Shown: piece by piece, positions 50,358-60,797 of the stretch
How the letters are laid out: each line of letters opens with the position of its first letter
Position numbering within the stretch: position 1 is the first letter of the stretch
Assembly: GCA_026419785.1 (NCBI GenBank)
Contig: JAODTK010000367.1
Span: forward strand, 62,001-126,000
Direction: 5' to 3'
Length of the DNA stretch: 64,000 nt
From: Sclerodactyla briareus
Taxonomy: Eukaryota; Echinodermata; Holothuroidea; Dendrochirotida; Sclerodactylidae
Position numbers and translations under genes: made by a program
Notes under the pieces: generated by a model
What the model was told of the DNA's origin: nothing
What the model saw: the letters and a program-made list of their open reading frames with translations, nothing else
Database searches by the model: none

Positions 50358-51168
50358 TATTCCTCGACGAAGTCAGAGGAATCTGTGCGATCATGGCAGT
50401 GTGTGTGGACAGTGTATGTGTGTGTGTGCGTACGTGACGCCCAGCTTGTACACACGATAACTCGACCCATCCCGGATGGTTAAGCTCATACTTGGTATGT
50501 GAGTTCCCCATGATGAGTACATGAATCCTACAGTTATGGGTGCAGGTCAAATGTCATCTGAGGTCAACATAGGTCAAAGTCTGAAAATCCTCGTGAACAC
50601 GAAAAAGTCTAGAAAGGTTGGTCTAATCATATTGAAATTTAGTGAGTATCTTTTTTCTAAGGGACTACAGGAACCTTATTGTTCTTGTGTAGACCAAGTA
50701 ATTTTTTAATAAAAAATGGGAATTTGGGGAAATTAAATACTTCCGGCGAAATTATTCTTGTAAGCACGATACCTCGACCTAAAGGATGAAGCTCATACTC
50801 GGTGTGTCTAATCTCCATAATGCGCACATGGACCGGATTGGCTTGGGTCAGTCCATTGGCCCTAGAGGTCACTGCAGGCCAAGGCAGAAAATACTTGAAA
50901 CCTAAAAGTATGCTTGGTCTGTTCTGGTTGGCTTTTAGATGTGTGGCTTCTTTATCAAGAGCAAAGTTACCCTGTGTAAGACAGCTGAGAAAGTAGTGAT
51001 ATTTCAAAAATTTATTGTGTAGCTTTCTTATCAAAATTACAGGACCCCTAATGATTGGTTGCGGAACTTGGGAAATTTGTCAGACGCTATGTTGTCCATA
51101 ATTAGTTGGTACGATCTCCCTTTGTTCTTGTGTCTGGCTATAGGTTGTCAGAAATGAGTCAAGGAATA
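50358..51168. mobile_element. AGGTCA-family element, copy with both ends
   Basis: The left end TATTCCTCGA (50358-50367) is inverted, with one mismatch, at 51159-51168 (TCAAGGAATA). It shares with the 17-kb copy the GACGAAGTCAGAGGAATC start, the TG-rich run, the AGGTCA-bearing unit and the last 170 bp before the right end. The internal unit is present about twice, with one unit strongly diverged. A loosely related GGTCA-bearing sequence precedes it at 50030-50240. Confidence 0.6.
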
Positions 51169-51880
51169 TTAAGCCTTTCGGTTTTCTGGTTCTCATCTCC
51201 ATTCGACACTTTGGGGACCTCTTCAAAATGTTCCGGTTTTTCTTCTCGGTGGCACTTCTTTGGACCGGTGGACCCCTGGCAGATACGCAGCATACGCAGC
51301 TACGTATGAAGCCAATCTCCATTCCAGCTCCATCAGATCAAAATGGGTGACACACTAGGTGACTAACTAGATAGCTGATGTTTAGTTACGGAATAGCTCC
51401 CTCGACTCTCAGCATCTCAGTGCAGCTGGGTCCGACTACTCGAGGTTCACCTTAGTCACCTCAGATGTTACGCTCGAACAAAAAATCAAGCCAATGTGGC
51501 TTCTTCTGCATTGTTAATAGCGCAACAATAGACCTACAAGAATGGATGCTAATGTATAATTTCCTGCAGTTATGTTACATATATATCACCTTATGCAATG
51601 GGAAAAGACAGGCGATTAGTAAAATAACTACGCAAATATTCAATCTATATACAGCAGTACAGAAAAAAAACGTATGTTCTCTGGATAATGAATGCATCAA
51701 CAATAAAGCTATCGCAATAAGAGGGAAAATTCATCAACGAAATAGGTAAACGTATAATTAACAACAGTGACATTGATACTTAACAACATTGCATGCCGTC
51801 CATGCATAAGTTAGCTGAAGAGTGATTATTGCTCAATACTGTACTAATATTGTTGCACGATTCATAAGGAATGTTGGGAA
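51169..51880. other. No gene recognised
   Basis: The frame at 51465-51749 (94 codons) is AT-rich and matches nothing. Confidence 0.4.
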
Positions 51881-51886
51881 ATTATG

Positions 51887-52665
51887 TATTTTTATTTTTA
51901 TTGTTGTTGTCTCCTTCACAATTGCTTCTTCACTTTCAAGGAGGAGGTGGATTATGATGAATTTAACACTTGAGGGTTTGTTCTGCGATTAAATTTTTAC
52001 TGTTTAGATATAATATTTTAGATAAAAAATCAAAGGTTGTACGGGTGTTTCAAGAGTAAACCATAGCCGGAAACATGCTCTTGTCAGAGAAGACAAACTG
52101 GACACTACGCAATAGTGCAACATTCAGTAAACGAGAAGCGGTGACTGCACACTGCCAAAACAAATGTCCAATGGTTTCATCATGTTCCTTATGAAAAGCA
52201 CAGGATGATGGGTTTATGCGAACAAGAACGGCAATTCGTACCGTGATTCTGTGGAGAAATTCGAATTGGAAATTCTTGAGTTTGCTTTATCTTTCTGTTG
52301 ATGATATTCTCAGGATATAACATGAAAATTTTAGTACACCTAACGCCTGTTTGAAAATATCGAACGCGAACGAACGGACGAGAGATCGTCGGTTCCTTCA
52401 GGATTTTAATTTTCCTACCTATACACTTGGTTTACTGTACACACGGTCCGTGTTATTATAGTACACGTGTCCGTGTTATTATAGTACACGTGTCCGTAAA
52501 ATCCCAGCAAACACAAGCGGTTTACATACCATTTTACTACGCTGTTGTTCACTTTGATGTAATGGTTATTCCAAATCTTCCAAAGCGGCAAACCCTTAAA
52601 ATTACATTCAACAAAAAATGTTCCACCAAATGTCTGCAAGTGGATATCGAAATACAATTTCCATA
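51887..52665 (-). mobile_element. L1/Tx1-like LINE, RT C-terminus and 3' end
   Basis: On the minus strand one long frame reads KLKNFQFEFLHRI, INPSSCAFHKEHDETIGHLFWQC. This is the zinc-knuckle-like region found after the RT of L1/Tx1-type elements. Upstream, LPLWKIWNNHYIKVNN (52580-52535) fits the same region of such elements. The C-x2-C first half of the knuckle is reduced to a single Cys. The 3' end is A-rich (CAACAATAAAAATAAAAATA on the minus strand). No RT core is present. Confidence 0.6.
52447..52496. repeat. 23-bp direct repeat with CACGTG
   Basis: TCCGTGTTATTATAGTACAC occurs at 52447 and 52470, with a third partial copy of the start. Each copy ends in a TACACGTGT palindrome. Confidence 0.8.
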
Positions 52666-52678
52666 GTGCAGTCGTAGA

Positions 52679-52721
<43 letters not shown>
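52679..52721. repeat. (TA)n microsatellite
   Basis: About 21 uninterrupted TA units. Confidence 0.95.
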
Positions 52722-52722
<1 letters not shown>

Positions 52723-55640
52723 CCAGAGCATTCGAATTGTATTAAATGAGTAAAAAATACACGCCGTCAATGGATTAGAGCAATAGTAGTGCTTCGCTTC
52801 ATTTTGCCTAGCTTACCAGACCAAGCAAATTAAAAAATGCAGCTCTCTACTCGAGAAATGAAGAGCGGTGAACAAATCGTGGGAATGATCAACCGACCTT
52901 TACCTACATTTTCTACATAATCCATGTGATATGATACACCAAGAGTTAACTTCGTGACTGAACATGTATTTAGAGAAAGTGAGGCCCATTTGTGGAGTGA
53001 CAAAAACTACACCTTAGTGACTTCGTCCAGGGGGTGCGTTATGCTTTTGAAAATTGCATTTGACGTAGTCCACTTTGTCGTTAATGGAAATATATACTAG
53101 TTTGAAAAATGAAGACGAGTTCGTGGATAGATTGAGAATATAAATATATGTGGAATGGATACACTCAATTGTTTTATCTGTATCCATTTCGGCGTAACCA
53201 TGTCGTTGGTACGAAGGACTTCCTACTTCAGATTGCCTGGATTAGAGCTGAAGTCAGGACAGTACTGCCGACCAAATATTAATGCACTTTACTTTATGCA
53301 TCATCCTCGATATTCACGTAGCCAAACAAAATAACGCACAGCGGTTATATATGTATTCCGCATATTGCTCCTGTGGTTGAACTGGTTCGCTAGCCTAGTT
53401 CAATCAAAGAGAAGTCGGCCAGGGCTGTTAGTGATTTTGAAAACTGTTCACTAGCAGGTTAAAAATCTAGACGAGATGTGCCAGTGGTAGAGTCCGACAA
53501 GGGTTTGCTGACAGGAAAACAACATTTTTTATGTTGGCATTTTTCCTGAACAGTTCACGTGACAAGTTACTATTTTGTCCAGCATGGAAATGGAGAGGTT
53601 ATGTTCTTTGCGAACTCAATATTCTTGTAACAAAATTGAAACTGATCTCGAAACAGGCGGTACTTGCAAGGCGGCACTGGTACCCCATCTAGTAATAATA
53701 CATCTTCATTTACATCTTATATAAGAATAAATTCACTGTTCAAACATTGCTAACCATCAATATCTTCAATCAAAAATACAATATTCTCAATATTTCAACG
53801 AAATTAAAATCCAATAACTACAATACAAATAATATCAAACCGACCTATAAATGTATGTTCATAGTTCAACACGGAATCAAGTTTAGAGAAATATAGTAAT
53901 GAAGCAGCAAAGTCCGTGGGGATAAGTGGCGCTTTCCCGAGGGACATGAGATTTGCATTTCCTGATCCGACTTCATGTCTACAGTTTAGTCCAACTGAAA
54001 ATGAAGTAAATCGATTATAGTAAATTGTTGGGTGATGCTTAAATTATTATTAATCATCATCTGATAAATAATAGAAGCTGAAATAAAATAAAAATGCAAA
54101 TAGCAGTAGAACGTGATCTTAGCCTAGAAAGGATACCTATCGTAGCAATTTATCTGCTCTCAATCGAGTGAAGGGGGGACACGATGAGAGAGCTATGTTG
54201 TCACAAAGTCAACGACTTTCGAACCAGAAGGACGATTTTAGAACCGCAGTGCGGTTCAAATGTACCATGCTCCTTGTCATTCTTTACACACTTACAGGGA
54301 TTATGCAGTGTCAGGTCAGAGTCATTTCCGAAATAGATCGCCTCAGTTTTTTCTTCCAACTTCCACAGCTTTTTGGCCCCTTTTTAGCGTTGGTTTGCCT
54401 TCATTTATGAATTTGTAGCTTCTTTGGAACCAATATTTATCTTGGCAAACTAATGGGGGGGAGGAGAACATATCCAACACTAGCCCTCACTCAGTTTACG
54501 TAAATTGGCGATTATTCACGTACGCATACGCATCTATAGAATCCTAGCCTCATTCAACTACACCTCCATCCCGCGTATTCCACGAGGGGCGGGGAGACTG
54601 CTGCCCGGCAGCACCAAATGCCCCAGCGTCTGGCATATTACAAACAGCTAAGCAAGGACCGATTTGTCGGGGTCATGAGCCCCCGCAGCTATGACTCTGT
54701 TCCACGCGTGACCTCTAACTTTCCTTCTTTCTTTCAGAGTATTGCTGCTTATTCTCTTTTTACTGGCACCTAATAGTTCAACCCCAATCACAATAATCAA
54801 ATCTAAACATCAAACTGATAGATTATTTCCATCGAGCTCATTTCTGAGGATCGACCCCCTCGATAAATCCTCTCTCTTCTGAATCGTTTCCAGAAGCCAG
54901 TCAGTGACGTTGTGGCGATGTCGCGCCGGCATCCAATTTATTGAACTTTGTGTTCATCATCATAAGATATTCTGCATGTGTGGCATTATTATGACTTATG
55001 AGAGAAGTTGTGATTCTCAATAATGGGTAACAATAGGGCAAAACAGAAATATAGAAAACATTAGTTGTGGAGTTTCCAAAGGGCAAGCTAATGGAAGATT
55101 ATTAGTACTCGAATCCCGAACAAACAAAAGGCCGATTATAAACAGTCGAAATATAATTCTCATCTCACAGCCCTCAACTTTACTTTTGCCCTATTACAAC
55201 GGGTTAGAGAGTGCTGAATCATTGATGGGTGGTGGATTAGGTGGATTAGGTCTTCTTTTTAAAATCGTCATATTCTGGCTCGAAATGGATCAAGGGGAAG
55301 GTTCTTTTTTAATATTAGTTTGTTACTGCATTCCAGTGTGAATGCCTGTTAACGTCTGTCATGCTTCCAAATTTCCCATCTACAAAAACGGATTCCTGAA
55401 ATGTGACACTTGGCTGATGTTATTTCACTGGACAAAAAACGTTGATTGGGTCTGGGTAACGGATGTAGACTACCTCACGTCTATACTTGTGAACAACAGG
55501 GTGGTCACTTTTGTCAGCTATGACATGAAGGTATCTTGATAAAGATGGAACGTGAAACATCAGTCTAATAATGTTTCTCGAGTTTTGGACTTTTTGCAAC
55601 CTAGAAGGCATGGTTAATGCAGTGGTGGCCCCAATGTTGT
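52722..55640. other. No confident gene
   Basis: The frame at 54168-54410 contains MLLVILYTLTGIMQCQ, which looks like a signal peptide, but no continuing exon was found. A good-looking splice acceptor (TTCTTTCTTTCAG, ending 54737) has no recognisable exon after it. Confidence 0.3.
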
Positions 55641-55700
55641 CCCGACCGGGGTGGGGGCGGGGCTCCAAGTCCCCCGACGGGGGGGGGGGGCCAAGTTCCC
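55640..55700. other. G-rich tract with quadruplex potential
   Basis: CCGGGGTGGGGGCGGGGCTCC is followed by a run of G at about 55679-55690. Four or more G-runs lie within 50 bases on the plus strand. Confidence 0.6.
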
Positions 55701-56221
55701 CGAACGAGGCTCCACCCTACCCATAGGTCAAACCTGCATTTTTGATATTTTCATTCTTTGAACATTTTTCTGAAGAAAAAAAGAAAAGCAACGAAAAAAA
55801 AAAAGAAATGAAAATAACACATTGTGCGAGGAAAGTTATTTCATTAGCTTCCCGCTCAATCAGGCACCCTTGTTAGTAGAATGGGGTCAGATGTCACGAT
55901 AACTGCACAGAACATACACTGGGCCACTGCGTCGTGAAAGCACACCACTACACAGAGGCAAAACAGTGGTAGACGGCAGAACGAGCATCCTCCCCAAAGA
56001 ATTGTAACCTTAATCCCTTTCAGGGGGGGGGAATTTCGAAGATATCCATTAGGCTTGTGTATCCTATCTATATATGCCACGATTGTATAGTCTGTAGGAG
56101 ATGGTTACGCTGATTTTAAACTCGAGCGAGGAAACTGGCAATTTTATAAAAGATTAATAAGAACAAAAACAACAACAACAAAAAACATCGGCGAAGTGCC
56201 AGTAGGCCATGTAAGTAATAC

Positions 56222-56227
56222 TTTATT
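56222..56227 (-). promoter_or_regulatory. Polyadenylation signal for the FReD gene
   Basis: AATAAA on the minus strand lies about 127 bases past the FReD stop codon, which gives a short 3' UTR. The position and strand fit the gene model. The cleavage site itself is not identified. Confidence 0.5.
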
Positions 56228-56353
56228 TGAGTGAATAGATTAAAAAAGTCGTTGCCGTAATTAAGGGGTTCTTTCTACCTCGCTGTCGTTTTAATCATGT
56301 TCTCTCACATGGATTAGACATTGGTAGTGGTGGTGTGGCGTATTGTTCACTAC

Positions 56354-56594
56354 TCAGACAGGGCGTATTTTCATTTCAGTGAATTTAATACCAAACTCAC
56401 TGCCTGGTAAACCTTTCCAGTAGATACCAGCGTAACTGTCGTTCCAGTAGCCGCCGTTGAGGTTGGAATCACTGCAGTTATCACTGTAGTTATCACTGTA
56501 CCACCAAGCGCCGTGCCGAGACTGAGCCAACTGCGTGCTGGGTCCTCCTTCGTGGAAAATGGCTCATGCTCGCTCTCCATGAGAGCATTGAATC
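56354..56594 (-). CDS. FReD terminal exon
   Basis: The acceptor follows a T-rich stretch ending in GGGACAG. One frame covers FNALMESEHEPFSTKEDPA and an adjacent frame covers WWYSDNYSDNCSDSNLNG through KIRPV-stop. A 15-bp unit (AGTGATAACTAC-like) is duplicated within the exon, adding residues between the WWY and SNLNG motifs compared with ordinary FReDs. The usual calcium-site motif after FST is altered to KEDPA. Confidence 0.8.
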
Positions 56595-57715
56595 CTGTCC
56601 CATAACAAAACAATGTCATTCAAATGCAATTCTGGAATATTTATTATCGTTAGCACAAAGGAACTTTAATTGTGGGGCTGTGACGAATATTAGATTCTTT
56701 CATAAAATACTCAGTTCAACTTGTCCCTTACTCATAGTTTTACAGGACCTAGGCCAAAAATATAGACAGAATAAAAATGCCCGAAAAATTACGATATGAC
56801 ATGACAATCCATCACAATGGTATAAACGTAGAAATACGATACTACGACCAGGATTATGAATGAATTTTATTCTTGGTATATGTTCCCAATGAGCACATAA
56901 ATATTTATTGAGTATGATCACTCATAGGTCATCTGACGTTAAATATAAACGTTTGTCTGTTTTAAACAAACAAAATTTGAAGAACTCCGCCAGGGGATGA
57001 AGGATACCTGATTCTATTGTTACAAACCCTATCCTCACACGACATTTCCGTGCAAAGTTACGGACCTCCAAAGATTGTATGGTATTGACTTCTATATATA
57101 CTGCGCAATATTGTGCTACATAACACTTCGCAACAGACAATATCGCAGTAGCACAAGCCGGTATTTCTTCTTCGTGTGTCTCCAACATCTCCTCCTAGTG
57201 TACGAGCTTCCGTATTAAATGGCCTTGGCAGCTCCCTAACCGGCGGAAAAGTTCACGAATCCGTTTACATGATGTCACTACAGACTCGTCTCGCAATATA
57301 TTGAAACTAATGTTACATTGCCGATATTGAATACATCGAAAGGTTATTCATCGTGACGTCATGCAACGTCGCTTGTTCGCTGTTCACCAATTGATACCAG
57401 ACGATACTGTCTCATTTGGAAGGAGGAAAATTACATAATACTCACCAGCGGTACCGCCTGAAAGCGCTCCCAAGAGCCTCTATTCGATTTTCATAGGAAT
57501 TGCTCTGCAGTCTGGAGGTGGAAAATTGTCGGCCCTAGGTAGCCCGTAGTACGGATTACCGAGAGCATTCACGAAATCAATCCGCATCTGGTGACTTCCC
57601 TGGCCAAGCAATTGGAACAGTTTTTGTATTCCCAGCCAGAACTCGCAAGATACATCCCCGAAACCTTCAAGGTAGCTGAAATAGCCACGAAAGAAGTCTT
57701 CAGACCGGCAATACA
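56354..57715 (-). CDS. Fibrinogen-related domain protein, 3' two exons (partial, frameshifted)
   Basis: This is the C-terminal part of a fibrinogen-related (FReD) protein. Proteins of this family are usually secreted lectin-like or matrix molecules such as ficolins, FREPs and tenascins. The penultimate exon (57446-57715) encodes family motifs in order: DFFRGYFSYLEGFGDVS, EFWLGIQKLFQLLGQG, MRIDFVNALGNPYYG, then HLQTAEQFL and SGGTAG in shifted frames. The last exon (56354-56594) encodes HEPFSTK, WWYSDN, SDSNLNGGYW and KFTEMKIRP before a TGA at 56354-56356. The splice phase agrees: the donor leaves one base of a Gly codon that the next exon completes. About four one-base frame changes break the reading frame. 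The Cys normally just before GGWWY is not visible, while the one before SNLNG is. Upstream exons were not found. The family call is secure. Ligand and function cannot be given, and pseudogene versus assembly error is open. Confidence 0.85.
56595..57445 (-). other. FReD intron
   Basis: This is the interval between the two FReD exons, bounded by GTGAGT at the donor side and GGGACAG at the acceptor side. No further coding segment or repeat was recognised inside it. An 88-codon open frame at 56922-57188 on the same strand has no recognisable domain. Confidence 0.6.
57446..57715 (-). CDS. FReD penultimate exon
   Basis: The donor is GTGAGT (complement of 57440-57445). The proposed acceptor AG is at 57716-57717, at the very edge of a long (TA)n tract, so there is no ordinary pyrimidine tract. 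The frame runs open through PYYG. It then needs one T fewer in the TTTT run near 57521 to read NFHLQTAEQFL, and one G fewer in the GGG near 57471 to read ALSGGTAG. Another change is needed just after FL. The 5' edge is less certain than the donor. Confidence 0.75.
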
Positions 57716-57718
57716 CTA

Positions 57719-57843
<125 letters not shown>

Positions 57844-57957
57844 TATCCAAAACACGGAATGGTAATATATATATATTACCATGTCCGGCTTGTGTTGGGA
57901 TTTATATAATATATAAAGCGAAGACGTGTGCGTTTATATTTCCAACAAATTTTATTT

Positions 57958-57999
57958 CATTTCAACAGAAATTTCGCTTCCTCATGGAGGCGTCATCAA
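57958..57999 (-). ncRNA. Hammerhead-ribozyme-like core (copy 1)
   Basis: Read on the minus strand, this segment has TTGATGA (consensus CTGATGA), a partly paired stem II built on CGCCTC, then GAA followed by a perfect 5-bp stem III ATTTC/GAAAT closing a TGTT loop. The base after the closing T is G, where active ribozymes need A, C or U, and a stem I was not found. It is probably a decayed ribozyme. Confidence 0.4.
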
Positions 58000-58375
58000 C
58001 GGACAAATTAATAAAAAGCTTAGTGACAACCGTTACATGTTGAACAAATATCAGAAAACAAGAATTCCTCGGTAATAATTATGCGTGCAATTATTTGTGG
58101 GGCCCATTGATATTAGTGGGCCAGTAGACATAATTTGTCGTGAATAAATAATTTCGTTAAATATACTCTGCACATACAATGTGCGTAATAGTGGCGCGTA
58201 TTGATACGATAAAGGTTAGTTAATTAGGCAGGCATGCATGTTGTTAACGCAGAAAATTATGACATCATACGACACTATTTGTTTTAGAACACGCGAACTT
58301 GTAACAATAATGAGTGTTACAAGAAATATACACAGAGTGCATAAGATTGGCGCGTAGTGAAGTAATGAACGAGAT

Positions 58376-58384
58376 ATTTGGGCA
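58376..58384. repeat. Target-site duplication, left copy
   Basis: ATTTGGGCA is repeated exactly at 58816-58824 on the other side of the RTE fragment. The uninterrupted relative at 62.9 kb has a single copy in the same context. Confidence 0.75.
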
Positions 58385-58815
58385 CTTCACATCTTCAATT
58401 TTTCTATACAACAGCGAACTTTGGACACTCACAACAAAATTAAAAGACAAAATTAACGTTCTCCAAAGGTCTTCATTGAGACGTACACTAAATATAACCA
58501 GAAAAGACAGACTGAGAAACGATATCTCTATGAAATAACAAGCAGTGAACATTGGAGCAGAATAATCAAACGGAGACGCCTTAACTGGCTCGGGCATCTT
58601 TGCAGACTCCTTGAAGAAGCTCCGCACGTCGGGACTAAAGGAATGCAAACGAAAAACGAGACGACCAGTTGGACGGCCGAAACTAACCTGGTTTTAGCAA
58701 GTCATCAAGAAGCAACACGGGACTATGTGACACTAGCCAATGATCGAAAAGCTTGGAAATCAATGATTTACACGCGCAATGGCAACCTAGCCGGAGAGCG
58801 TAGACGACGACGACG
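58385..58815 (+). mobile_element. RTE-like LINE, 5'-truncated 3' fragment
   Basis: The insert encodes the end of a reverse-transcriptase ORF as found in RTE-type elements. FLYNSELWTL and LRRTLNI lie in one frame, and KTRRPVGRPKLTW (about 58653-58691) and DRKAWKSMIYTRNGN in others. It ends in a short ACG-repeat tail, as RTE elements commonly do. The element is severely 5'-truncated: neither the endonuclease nor the RT catalytic core is present. It is flanked by a 9-bp direct repeat and sits inside an older repeat. Confidence 0.75.
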
Positions 58816-58824
58816 ATTTGGGCA
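58816..58824. repeat. Target-site duplication, right copy
   Basis: This is the exact partner of 58376-58384 and directly follows the ACG-repeat tail of the RTE fragment. Confidence 0.75.
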
Positions 58825-59159
58825 TGTGGTGACGCAGAAAAGTCAACGTGACAATAACCCTGTTGCTGGTAACAAAGAATATAACACTGTAACAATACCA
58901 ATCGTTACAGAACATGCGCGAACTGATACACTTCGAACGGCGCGGAACTAGAACAATAATTAGTATAGCACAAATTCTGTCAAACCAGTGTTACGTATAA
59001 GTGCGTATAAGGGGACAACGGGTGGTGGATGGAAGGCTAGAAAGATTTTTCTTTATAGTAACTAGTAACCAAAAAAGGTTGGGATGGGCAAAGGTTGACA
59101 CAGCACAAACCATGGGTCAAAGACATATGATTACGACATCAGCTAGTTAAAAAATAAGC

Positions 59160-59393
59160 GTGTATCCCGGGAGATATGACATATTCTTCTTTTTTTCGTT
59201 TCATACATAGACGTTATGGGATCAGACCGCAGAATGAGGTGAGTTCCTGTGTCTTCGTTATGAGGTCGTTGTGATCAGGAGGGGATTTAGGACTACAACA
59301 GAACGGAGAAGACAGGAACTCAACCTCATTCTGCGTCTGAACGTACCATAAGTTAGGTATGAACAAGAATATGTCGTATCTCTCGGAATACAC
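59160..59393. mobile_element. Foldback/MITE-like element with about 100-bp inverted arms
   Basis: The left arm begins GTGTATCCCGGGAGATATGA and the complement of the right arm begins GTGTATTCCGAGAGATACGA. The arms match again at CGCAGAATGAGGT-GAGTTCCTGT. A short unpaired centre of about 40-50 bp separates them. No transposase is encoded, and no clear target duplication could be picked out because both flanks are themselves repeats. Confidence 0.6.
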
Positions 59394-59396
59394 CCC

Positions 59397-60300
59397 TGAT
59401 TCCTTTTGCGAAGGCAGTCAGACACCGTGTTGCGTCGTGGGTGTAGTATGTGGTGTGGTGTGTGTGTGTGTGCGTGTTAGTATGTGACACCCCTTGTCAG
59501 CACGATATCTAACGTAACCGAAAACTGGTATCAAGTTCAAATTGGGTATGTGAGTTGCACATATGGGGAGGATGACCCCTATTGTTTTGGGTGCCCGTTC
59601 CAGATGTCATTTATGGTCACGAGAGGGCAAAGTTCAAAAAGCTTGTCAGCACGATATCTAACGAACGCGAGTATCTATCAAGTTCAAATTGGGTATGTGG
59701 GTAGCACGTATGGTGAGGATGAACCTTATTGTTTTTGGTGTCAGGTCATGGTCATTCAAGGGGTCACCATAGGAAATATATTCATCACAAGTATATATCG
59801 GCAACGGAACATGTTGGAGGACTGTCTTAATTGAAAGTTTCGTTCGTCTGGGTATTAAATGAAATACAACCTGGGAACGACTTTGACCCATTTTACCTTT
59901 TGACCTTTTGACATCATTTGACTTTTGACAAGGTGATTTTGCATGCTTTTTTTGTGTTGGCCAGATGCGTCTTGTTAAGACAAAAAAAGGAGTCCAATGA
60001 GAATACATACTAGATACCTTATCACAAGCTTCTCAATGAATGTTGGAAGGCAAGACAGATAAAACACTGAAATGTGAAGTAAATTCGGCATTTTACATCT
60101 GCCCGTCAGCATGATATCTAATGAATGCAAGTATATATTAAGTTCAAATTAAGGGGGTGGATTGTACACATGATGAAGATTAACCCTATTGTTTTTGGTA
60201 TCAGGTCAAAGTCATTCCAGGTCACCATAGGACAAGCCTTTAATCTCTGCAACGATTCATCTCACAGAGTGAGAACAAGCAATAGCCAAACCAAGACAAT
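59397..60300 (+). mobile_element. AGGTCA-family repeat element, variant with about 150-bp units
   Basis: It starts with TGATTCCTTTTGCGAAG, like the start of the elements at 16920 and 50358, followed by a TG-rich run. CTTGTCAGCACGATATCTAAC occurs at 59493 and 59642 (149 bp apart), with a third, weaker unit from about 60105. Each unit contains the CCCTATTGTTTTGG and GGTCA phrases typical of the family. The inverted 3' end seen in the other copies was not found here. Confidence 0.55.
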
Positions 60301-60475
60301 ATTTCCCAAGTGAAAACAGTACAAATTCTTTGACTTGATCCCTTTATTGTTATTCCTGATATGTGAGTATTGGACCTAGACCAAATATTTCCCTTCCCCC
60401 AGTGCAGACGTACAAATTGCTTTAATTTATTCATTTTATTATTATTCGCTGTATGTTTGAGTATTGGACTAGCAC
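60297..60475. repeat. Diverged tandem duplication, about 90-bp unit
   Basis: Two units share CAATATTTCCC / AAATATTTCCC, GTACAAATT, TTATTG/TTATTA and GAGTATTGGAC in the same order. No coding potential was seen. Confidence 0.5.
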
Positions 60476-60797
60476 CAGTGACCACCCATATGTACCTGCA
60501 TTCCTGATCAGTAAGTTGGTGTTGCTACGTTTGCAATTTTGGTCTTGGCGCATGCACCCCCCCAGGTTTCTAGGCAGCTTATGGAATTGAAAAATGTAGC
60601 CCTAAATGAAGCCTGCATCACTGCTTTATTGACAAATTCCTAATTGCCAGGCAGAAACGCCTCTTCTTGCGTATACTTCCTCTGCTATTTGTTAGGTGTT
60701 ATTTTAATGACACTACATTGTTGTGTTGCCCCCTTCATAAAATCTGGTTGCTTCCACTCCCACCCTCCGCCCCTCCCCAATTACAACTATCGTAATG

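Larger units (their letters stand above)
57905..59153 (+). mobile_element. Approx. 800-bp unnamed repeat, copy 1 (interrupted by an RTE fragment)
   Basis: This copy matches the reverse complement of 62532-63330 along its whole length. Shared stretches include GAAGACGTGTGCGTTTATAT, GCGTAGTGAAGTAATGAACG, GACGCAGAAAAGTCA and GACATCAGCTAGTTAAAA (the second copy differs at scattered bases). Removing the RTE insertion leaves about 810 bp, close to copy 2. No coding capacity is visible. The 5' end on the plus strand carries a hammerhead-like fold on the minus strand, which suggests a Penelope-like or other ribozyme-bearing non-autonomous element. That classification is an inference. Confidence 0.8.

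Noticed and set aside
54240..54310. Signal-peptide first exon (MLLVILYTLTGIMQCQ)
   Set aside because: Hydrophobic stretch is suggestive, but no promoter, no following exon and no family link were found.
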